The translations under genes were made by a program, and so were the position numbers. Below the pieces are notes generated by a model that worked only from the letters and a program-made list of their open reading frames with translations, was not told the DNA's origin and did no database searches. Below are positions 56,500 through 64,000 of a stretch of DNA of 64,000 nt, in pieces. Origin of the DNA: Anastrepha obliqua (lineage: Eukaryota; Arthropoda; Insecta; Diptera; Tephritidae); assembly GCF_027943255.1 (NCBI RefSeq), contig NC_072892.1, positions 31,581,792 to 31,645,791 of the forward strand. The letters are read 5' to 3'. The number at the start of each line of letters is the position of its first letter. Within the stretch, counting starts at the first letter, position 1.

Positions 56500-57191
56500 C
56501 AAGGTGAAGTCCAAAATAAACAAGACTGGGGTCATAAAATTAAAATTAAAAAACATTAACCTGAAACTAAGCGTCAAACTGCCGAATGGAAGGCCCCAGA
56601 CAAGCCACCACCCGAAAAATTGAGTTTGGAGAAGTCAAAAATCAAGGCGATGCTCATTTGATTTTATGATTCCAAGGTAATTGCTCACAAGGAGTTCCCG
56701 CCAACGCGCAAAAGCGTCAGTGCAATTTTCTATTTTGGCGTTTTGAAGCGTTTGTTGCATTGCATTCGTCGAATTCGCCCTGAATACCAGGAAGGAGAAA
56801 GCTGGCGCTTATTGCATGAGAATGCACCATCTCATTGATCCACTCTTGTGACTTATTTTTTGACTAGAAATCGTATTTTTAACCATCAATCACTCACCGT
56901 ATTCGCCTGATATGGCTCCCTGTGACTTCTACCTATTCGGAAAATTGCATTTGGCCAAGAAATAAAAGTGTTTTGCGTCCGTAGAGGCCATCCAAAAGGC
57001 TTGTACCGACATCTTGTAGGACATTCCGGTCAATGACCCGAAACACTCTTTCGAAAAGTTTTTAGATCACGCAAAACAGTGTATCGAGGCCAGAGGGGAC
57101 TATTTTGAATGAATAAACTCGAAGTTATCAGAACAAAGCTTCTGTCGTTTCTATTTTAGCTCAGTCTTTTTTTATTTTGAACTTCACTTTG
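56500..57191 (+). mobile_element. short mariner (DD34D), same family as the window start
   Basis: Ends CAAGGTGAAGTCCAAAATAA and inverted CAAAGTGAAGTTCAAAATAA, TA at 56498-56499 and 57192-57193. 692 bp. A deletion near 56555 removes the N-terminal half with the first aspartate region. Remaining: PETKRQTAEW, a broken NAPSH region near 56820, SPYSPDMAPCDFYLFGKL near 56890 and a C-terminus ending in ARGDYFE-type sequence at 57110. Confidence 0.85.
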
Positions 57192-57299
57192 TAGAATCGA
57201 CTGTCGTGGGAATGACATCCTACATCATACGAGTAGAAGGCCTATAGTCTCACTCTCTATTGTTGTTGGCGTATTTAAAGGAGAAATTGATTGTTTATC

Positions 57300-58491
57300 T
57301 CCATTACGGAGTATTCAATTTCATTTTCCTATACAAAATTAAAAAACTCCTGCCAGCACATTTTAATTTGATCCTTAAATCCTATCTGAGTGAAAGACAC
57401 TTTTATATTAGACACCGAGATGCGTCTTCAGAAATATACAATATTAGCGCTGGTGTGCCCCAGGGTAGTATGTTGGGCCCCGTCCTATACACAATATTTA
57501 CTTTCGACATGCCAATAACAGAAGAAGTGGAAGTGGCTACTTACGCTGACGATACAGCCTTCATAGCATCTAGCGATTCACCTGCAAAAGCATCCTCTTT
57601 GCTACAAAACCAACTAAATATTTTATAAATTTGGCTTGATAAATGGAGGATCAAAGTTAAATCCGACAAGTCTACCCATGTCACCTTTACGTTAAGAAAA
57701 GATAACTGCCCTAGAATATTTTTAAATAATGCTGTAATACCAATGAATACCAAGGTGACATATTTAGGAATGCATTTAGATCGACGCCTTACTTGGAAAT
57801 CCCATATTAAGGCCAAACAAGAGCAGCTTAAAAATAAAACCAAGCGAATGCACTGGCTGCTTGGTCGCAAATCTCAGCTTAGTGTAGAAAACAAAATAAG
57901 ACTATATAAAGCTATTTTAAAGCCTGTATGAACCTACGGTATACAGCTTTGGGGAACTGCTAGCAAATCGAATATAGAAATCCTGCAACGCTACCAATCA
58001 AAAACTTTGCATGCTCTTGTTAACGCTCCTTGGTTTGTCACAAATGAAGCAATACACAAGGACTTAGATATCCCATTTGTAAAGAGTGAAATTCCAAACT
58101 TTTCTAACAGATATCTTGCACGGCTGTCAAACCATGTAAATACGAATGCTATATTCTTATTAGACTTAAGTAATGAAACAATACGGCTGAAGCGTAATCA
58201 TATCTTAGACTTGCTATTTCTCTAATTTTGCTGAATTAAATTATTTATTCAACACTAAATAAAAAACAAAATACATAAGTTCCTATATGAAGATAAGCAA
58301 CTCATTAGTACAAATGAAATTTAATACATTTAAGATATAAGATTTGAACAAATATCGTAATTTTATATGTAGTTTTGCATTTGTGCAAATACTACCGCTC
58401 CTATTAGATTATAAGACCTAATTTGCTGAATATCATTGTATTAAGATAGATTGCAAATAAAATATTTACACAAAAAAAAAAAAAAAAAAAA
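57300..58491 (+). mobile_element. Jockey-clade element, 5'-truncated, with poly(A) tail
   Basis: Reverse transcriptase: KKLLPAHFNLILKSYLSERH, SAGVPQGSMLGPVLYTIF, TYADDTAFIASS (catalytic, intact), VTYLGMHLDRRLTWKSHIKA, IRLYKAILKPV, TLHALVNAPWFVTNEAIHKD, stop at 58223-58225. Only two in-frame stops interrupt it (TAA 57626, TGA 57929), so it is fairly young. The AT-rich 3' UTR ends in AATAAA and an A-run of about 20 at 58471-58490. Confidence 0.85.
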
Positions 58492-60129
58492 ATTTTCCTA
58501 CTAGAACTCTAAGCAACGCTTTCCCATTCCATCTTCACGAATTATGCTTACAAATCTCCTATTGCCCGCGATCTAAGCGAATTCAATGAGATCTCGAGTT
58601 ATATTCCGCTTGTCTTTTTGCTGTCAAAGAATGAATTTTATAAATTTCTTAACTCTTTTTTTAATTTATTTATTTAACTTTTTGTAGTAATTTAAGCTCT
58701 AAGACTCTCTCTTGGCTTGAATTAAACCAAAACGAAAGTGTCAACTATGTTTGACGCACGACGCCATATGCAAAAATTATACATTTTCCAATGGGGTGAT
58801 TAATGTTGTGCCACCTTGTATTTTCTTAGCCAAGCAAAAAGTCTCAATTTTATTAATATTTTACTTGCATGAGTAGATTTTCGATTTCTCGAGTTGAGGG
58901 AAAAAATGTTCAAACCGCATCTGTGAATCAGCATAATAAAAATATGTTTGCCCTATTATTGCTGAGTTATGTGAAAAGAAAAAAGTAATTTATTATATCA
59001 CAGCTATGTATGGCGCACATAACATACACACATACATTAAATAGCCGTATGTAGGTATCACATTTTGTATAAATAACTGGTAGGCTGTGCGAAAATTCAT
59101 CCGCCTAACGTAATAAATTCCTGTAAATCTTATTAAAATGTGTAAAACTTTGCTACGAAGTCCATTGCAACAACACATATACACATGCATACATACATAC
59201 ACAAGCGCATATTAATTTCCTGTGGCTTGAAATAACGCATATTTGTATAAAAACATACATAAAATATTTTACATCTGCCACCAAAGCAAATAAAGGTTCG
59301 AATTTAGTGCTGCCGTGAAGCACTCGATAACTTCTTAATTGAATTTATTAAAATTTTATCAGTTTCTAGGAAAGTTGCAAAAGTCAATTAAGAATCACTG
59401 CTCACTATTTCGATACACTGCTTTTTAAATATTTTTAATTTAGTTATTTTTTGTTTCAGGTATGCCAGGCGGGCATTAATGCATAAAAAACTCTCAATGC
59501 TTTTCTGGTAATCCATTTGTATACAAAAAAAAAGTCAAGTAAGGAAGTGCTGATCGCGGCTCGGAACGAATTTAATTCACCTATACGCGCGCATTTTATT
59601 AAATTTTAATTTTGGCTGGCTGTTCATTTTTGGAATCAAATGGAATTATAGAAAAAGTGAGTTATAACTTGTGAAATCAGACGGAGGGCTGGAGATTTAG
59701 CTTTAGCATTCTGAGCTTTTTTGTAATATATATATGGAAGTTAACAGCAGCAATCGCGTTTCCGGTCAACATTTCGGTGCCACTGAAAATGCTGACGGTC
59801 ACAAACACATAAACTTCAACAGCAAACAATCGTCGAGTTAGCAGCGGAAAAATAACAGCAAAGCGCTAGGACAAGCGGTGTTCTGCCGAATCGCAAAGTG
59901 TTCACACAAACAAACGTGCGTAGCAACTGGCAGGGTTTATTGCTACAAAGAGTTTAGGTATTTAGACTTAGTCCTCGCAATACTTTGTTAGTAAATTTCA
60001 GCTGGATTGACTCACCTGTAAGGAAATAAAAAATGTAACGGAATATATTTTGTTTAAATAAAATAATTTATACAAGTCTACATCTATCTCGATTTTCACA
60101 TGCTGTAGATCATTCAGTAGTGTCCGGGT
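58492..60129. other. non-coding stretch
   Basis: 58797-58818 ends in GTGCCACCTTG followed by TA and looks like a mariner-type end (compare 26870). CATA microsatellite at 59165-59205. 59730-59960 is less AT-rich and CAG/CAA-rich with a 34-codon ATG frame, reminiscent of insect 5' UTR sequence, but nothing decisive. Confidence 0.4.
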
Positions 60130-60305
60130 AGGAACAAAAAACACGAAAATGATGAAAAAGGTCGCCCACGGCAGACAATGGTAAATCTCTGGGTGTCTTT
60201 CTGGCATTAAAAACGTGCTGATAAACAACCATTTGCCATTCGGAGGTGGCATATAACTGTAGATCCTCCCTTTGTCGAAGAAAAACAAGACGCACGTCAC
60301 AAAAT
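60130..60305 (+). repeat. SINE fragment
   Basis: Body segments GGTCGCCCACGGCAGACAAT, CTGGGTGTCTTTCTGGCATT, TTGCCATTCGGAGGTGGCAT, AGACGCACGTCACAAA follow the order of the 37115 copy. The tRNA head is absent. Directly followed at 60318 by a copy of the dispersed GGGCTATA motif. Confidence 0.6.
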
Positions 60306-60589
60306 ATCGAGCACTTCAATGGGCTATAGAACGACATACTCGCAATTTTTCTAAAAATTCTGACTAAAAAGTGTAAAATTTTCATGAAAATTTAAAAATT
60401 TTTTTATATTTTTTTATATTGTTTTTACAAAATTTGCAAATTGGATTCATATAGTTTTTGTAGTAGGGCAAACATATTGCGTTCTAGAGGCATACCGGGA
60501 GGAGTTATCATCATTATCAGCTCAGTGCTGTCGCAAGCGAAGTTGCCCTTAAAATAAAGAAATAAATTTCAAATTTTACGCAAAACCGG
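60306..60589. other. non-coding spacer
   Basis: AT-rich; contains the GGGCTATAGAACGACATACT motif at about 60320. No gene. Confidence 0.4.
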
Positions 60590-61060
60590 ATCCCCCGGTT
60601 TGCTGTGTACGGAAAAGAGATCAGTCGTAAGACGGAATTTCGCTACCTCGGGATTAAAATAACACTAGCAGGTGGAACGCTTGCTGTTTTCCAGTGGGCC
60701 AGCCTATGGGTTTCAATTTCCATATCAGTTAAAACTAAGCTGCGAATTTTAATTTCAACGCGGGGAAAGCAGTGTTGCTAGCTGCGAACCCTGGTCGCTT
60801 ACATTCGTGCTTATCCGAAGGCTGCAAACATTCGTCAACTCCTGCTTGTGCAAAATTTTTAGAATGTGGTGGCCTCGTGTTATTTCAAATCAGAAGTTGC
60901 TTAATTCGATCCATGAACTCCCAATCAAGCTCATCATTGAACGCAGACAATTTGGCTGGATAGGCCACACTTTGCGCAAAGATGCCGGCGAAGTAGGCAG
61001 CGATGCCTTATGCTGGAATCCGCAAGGTGTTAGGAACCAGGTGTGCATTTGAAATAAGCA
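60590..61060 (+). mobile_element. non-LTR reverse transcriptase C-terminal fragment (RTE-like)
   Basis: GKEISRKTEFRYLGIKIT (60615-60670) is the YLG thumb block. After a gap and frameshifts, LQTFVNSCLCKIFRMWWP and IERRQFGWIGHTLRKDAGEV (60815-60995) match the C-terminal region of RTE-type elements. Both ends truncated. Confidence 0.6.
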
Positions 61061-61255
61061 AACTTATGAAAATAAAGTGCCGCGTGTTAAATTTTGATAA
61101 GAATTAAAGATTATAAATCAAAGTGGAAAGCATAGAAGAGAAATATTTATTCTATTCCGGTGCATGAACTCAAAAGGTGTGATGTTGTTAAGTCAGTAAA
61201 ACATTGATCTTTACCACTTAGGAGATGAGAATGGGTGGGTAACGTATAGCCAATT

Positions 61256-61500
61256 TTAAAGCGACGAATATGACGGGGGTTGTGAAGTTCCAATATTTAC
61301 CTTCATAAGTTCTACTGATTTCCTGCTACTTATTAGAACCACATCAGTTTTGTGCTCTGCTAATTCTAGGCTCATGGACGTCGACCAAGCTTTGATCCTA
61401 TCTACTGATTCGCTGACGACTCTTTCAATATCTTGGATGTGTTTTGCCACTATAACCACCGTGATATCATCCGCGAATCCAATGACTTTTTTCTAAAGTA
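61256..61500 (-). mobile_element. R1-like reverse transcriptase fragment
   Basis: Minus-strand frame VIGFADDITVVIVAKHIQDI then ERVVSESVDRIKAWSTSMSL and HKTDVVLISSRK: the catalytic FADD box and following helix of an R1-type reverse transcriptase. Cut on both sides. Confidence 0.7.
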
Positions 61501-61544
61501 AACCTAGGTTGGTGATTGATAAACATAAAACGACGGGATGCCTG

Positions 61545-61870
61545 GAGACTAACGGCGGTCATAATTGGCTTTTGGTTTGTCGGAGAACAAGCAGCCAAAA
61601 TGGGCCTCCCTCACAACACGTACTGTTGCAGTTGTAAACAACCAGAGAAAAGGGAAAGAATCTTCCATTTCCTCTGTGAATGAACTGCACTATGGAAGGA
61701 CAGTATATTAACCCTGGGAAAACCGCTGTTCGAGTGTCTCAAACAACTCCATGGCTTAGTTGTCAAGGAACCTAATAAGGTTTGTGAACCGCACAGACTG
61801 GGTATAGTCATACTGTAAATAACTGTTAAACAAGTTGGTAATGAGGATATGACAATAAAATGGTGCGGAA
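61545..61870 (+). mobile_element. R1/I-like retroposon zinc-binding tail
   Basis: Frame FVGEQAAKMGLPHNTYCCSC then KQPEKRERIFHFLCE, a Cys-x2-Cys...His-x3-Cys tail found after RNase H in these elements. A TGA interrupts just after LCE. On the strand opposite to the fragment at 61256-61500, so a separate insertion. Confidence 0.65.
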
Positions 61871-61984
61871 GCACTAGTTGGATTATTGATGAATCACCAC
61901 TTTAACCAACCAAAAAATCAAGCCTAAGTCCTTCTTGAGAATGTCATCTAAAATTGCCATGTATGTATTTATACTTAATTTATT

Positions 61985-62737
61985 TAAACTGCCTTTTCAT
62001 GTCTGATGAGGCCCATTTCGATTTAAACGGCAATGTGAACAAACAAAATTGTCGAATATGGAGTACTTCTAACCCACAGATACTCCACGAGACGGAATTG
62101 CATCCTCTTCGCGTGACAGTGTGGTGTGCGGTTTCTTCACGCTGTATTGTCGGACCTTATTTTTTTGAAGAAAATGGTCACACCGTTACGGTTACTGGAG
62201 ACCGTTATTTGAAAATGCTGAAAGAATTTTTCTATCCAGAACTACGCCGAAAGAGAATTCTTTCAACTCTGTGTGGTTTCAACAAGATGGGGCAACGTCT
62301 CACATAGCCCAGACTGTTATGACAGAGTTGCGACGAAAATTTCCCAATAAACTGATTTCAAGAAACTCCGAATTTCGTTGGCCCCCCAGGTCGCCTGACC
62401 TTACTGCACCTGACTTTTTCTTGTGGGGTTTATGTAAACAAGAAATTTATAAAACAAAGCCAACAAATTTGGATGAACTAAAACAATCCATTCGGGCAAC
62501 AATTGCGGCTATTCCTGTCGCAACTCTCAAAGCAGCAATGAACAACTTTTTACTAAGATGCCGCACTTGTGTCAACGAGCATGGGGGCCATTTAAATTCA
62601 ATTATTTTTAAAACTAGTTAAGCTACATTTAATAAAATTTATTGACCTTCAACTTGAAAAAAAATAAATGAATTCCATACACTAAAAAAAAAAGTTATTT
62701 GAGTTTCTTAATGTAGCAAAATTCATCAGCCACCCTG
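61985..62737 (+). mobile_element. rosa-type element, 5'-truncated
   Basis: MSDEAHFDLNGNVNKQNCRI opens the catalytic domain (first aspartate in SDEAHF), TVWCAVSSRCIVGPYFFEE follows, then a frameshift near 62270. WFQQDGATSHIAQTVMTELR and WPPRSPDLTAPDFFLWGL give the second and third aspartates; the C-terminus HGGHLNSIIFKTS ends at TAA 62619-62621. Right end GCCACCCTG with TA at 62738-62739. No left inverted end found. Closest to RTR-like WPPRSPDLTAPD versions, a different subfamily from the other copies here. Confidence 0.8.
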
Positions 62738-62739
62738 TA

Positions 62740-63009
62740 TTAATAAGGAGGTCAGGCTAGCCTAGCTGGCTGAAAGCCATCATATATGCACATCTCTTGG
62801 CCCGTAGTGGGGTCAGATGGAGCTTGACCTTTACGGTTCTCTGTAGTAGACTTCTTGTAATAAGCCTGCGTCCATTGCGAATTTAAGTAAGCTCTGAAGC
62901 TCACACCTCGCGAGACATTCTAACTTCTCATATTGTACAGCTCCTAGGCGTTTCCACTGACGTGCATCTGACTGCCTGCGCTCAGTCTTTCGATGGTTCG
63001 CCTGCTCTT
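62740..63009. other. probable retroposon 3' sequence, unreadable
   Basis: Lies downstream (minus strand) of the RNase H fragment at 63010-63427 and may be its decayed 3' part, but no frame is recognisable. Confidence 0.3.
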
Positions 63010-63427
63010 AAGAACATTTTGGGATCAACTTTTATATGAATTTATTGTCGCTCGATGCCTTTGCGAGTACTATTTCTGCAGTCTTTCCTACAGCAAAATC
63101 TTCTACTTGAAAGTTACTGCAGTAGTCAGGGAGCTCAAATGGCCGCTTGCTGGCTAGTTTTGCACAATAAATTCCTACACCTACTCCGTCCAACCTTTTC
63201 GAGCGGTCAGTAAATATTTGAAGTGTATTACAGCTAGGTTTCATGCATCTTTTCCACCCTTCTTCTTCTATTGCTACGCGGAATCTCTTCCTCCAGTTGC
63301 ATTTCGTAGTCATATAATCCTTATTGGCCCCATAACTTCCGCCTATTGAGTTATGTTCGCTATTAAGGAATAAAAGAATAACAAAAAATAAAAAGTTTTG
63401 AAGCCTTAGTACGTACACGCAATGCAA
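63010..63427 (-). mobile_element. R1/I-like retroposon RNase H fragment
   Basis: Minus-strand frame TLQIFTDRSKRLDGVGVGIY then CSNFQVEDFAVGKTAEIVLA. It is the N-terminal RNase H domain with TDGS changed to TDRS and AE to VE, so active-site surroundings are mutated. 5' and 3' parts missing. Confidence 0.7.
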
Positions 63428-63477
63428 CGCTCACAGTGAAGTGCGATTGAATTTTCGATTATTTCTGCCTCCAAATA

Positions 63478-64000
63478 AAGGGTGTTTTTTTAGAGGTTAG
63501 GTTTTCAAGATGAAATAAAACGTATATACAATAATTTAATGTTATGGCCAAGAATTTAGCTTTATTATAAAGATAAGGGTTTGCCATTATGTTTTAAAAA
63601 TGATTTCGGGCAAGTGGCCGCCGCGGCTGGCTCGAATAAATTCCAGCCGAGAGGCCCAATTTTCGACCACTTTTTGCAGCAATTGGGGCCGTATGTCAGC
63701 AATAACGCGCCGAATATTCTCTTCCAAGACGTCAATCGTCTCGGGCTTATCTGCGTAGACAAGCGACTTCACATAGCCCCACAAGATATAGTCCAGCGGT
63801 GTTATATCGCACGATCTTGGAGTCCACGCCACAGGTCCACGGCGCGAGATAATGCGCTCACCAAAAGTTTCCTTCAATAAATCGATTGTTGCGTTGGCTG
63901 TATGGCAAGTAGCGCCGTCTTGTTGGAACCAAAGGTCGTCCACATCAACATCGTCCAATTCAGGCACGAAAAAGTCATTAATCATGGCTCTATAGCACTC
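63478..64000 (-). mobile_element. rosa-type element, cut by window end, open frame
   Basis: Inverted end AAGGGTGTTTTTTTAGAGGT with TA at 63476-63477. The minus-strand transposase frame from the window end to 63587 is open: INDFFVPELDDVDVDDLWF, FQQDGATCHTANATIDLLKE, TPRSCDITPLDYILWGYVKS, ASRGGHLPEIIFKT. Second and third aspartates are intact and no stop or frameshift is seen in the 132 visible codons, so this may be the youngest transposase in the window. The rest lies beyond 64000. Confidence 0.85.

Noticed and set aside
59755..59860. Short ATG frame in a less AT-rich, CAG-rich segment, possible exon
   Set aside because: Only 34 codons, no domain and no convincing splice pair; could be a 5' UTR but cannot be supported.
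1..64000. LTR retrotransposon or endogenous retrovirus
   Set aside because: No gag, protease, integrase or envelope motif and no long direct repeats bounding a coding region were seen; all reverse transcriptases here are of non-LTR type.

Overview
The window looks like the genome of a higher dipteran, most likely a tephritid fruit fly. It has AT-rich non-coding DNA with CATA/TATG microsatellites, one exon of an insect biogenic-amine receptor, and a very dense load of insect transposons. These include DD34D mariners, a second Tc1/mariner lineage with the WFQQDGA signature (D-D spacing compatible with the rosa/DD41D group first seen in Ceratitis), Jockey, R1/I-like and RTE-like non-LTR elements, piggyBac-like TTAA elements and a tRNA-derived SINE. 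Nothing bacterial, viral or organellar was recognised, and no LTR retrotransposon. The tephritid call is an inference from TE composition and was not tested by a search.

The only host gene I can support is a class A GPCR exon on the minus strand at 16132-16930. It has a short 5' UTR, an extracellular N-terminus, TM1 and TM2, and it ends in a clean GTAAGTG donor. The downstream exons (TM3-TM7) should lie at lower coordinates but are not visible in 1-16131, so positions 1-16131 are probably all intron 1 of this gene.

Layout. 1-2129: mariner remnant, retroposon tail, rosa-type element. 3331-5985: minus-strand non-LTR element split by a mariner. 6348-7990: an unusual inverted-repeat element carrying a cysteine-cluster gene. 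8455-10140: Jockey-like endonuclease region split by a rosa-type element, with a SINE beside it. 14713-16094: short deletion derivatives and a SINE. 16132-16930: GPCR exon. 17296-22060: retroposons plus a mariner derivative. 22119-25337: a pogo-like transposon with an intron and a C-terminal PHD finger. 25440-31309: retroposons, a maT-like element and a hAT-type MITE. 31963-43265: full-length mariner, TTAA elements, a piggyBac inside a reverse transcriptase gene, another SINE and further mariners. 44692-53030: rosa-type elements, RTE fragments, a mariner with ~185 bp inverted repeats, a second piggyBac-like element. 53515-64000: retroposon fragments, a short mariner, a poly(A)-tailed Jockey copy and two more rosa-type elements.

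Transposase and reverse transcriptase genes are almost all broken by stops, frameshifts or deletions, so most of the window is a TE graveyard. Its value is the insertion archaeology: target-site duplications allow several nested insertions to be ordered, and some insertions reconstitute the host element's reading frame when removed. The most unusual objects are the pogo/PHD element, the cysteine-cluster inverted-repeat element, the long-TIR mariner, and a 380-bp rosa-type derivative present in two identically deleted copies. I do not see a coherent new multi-gene system.
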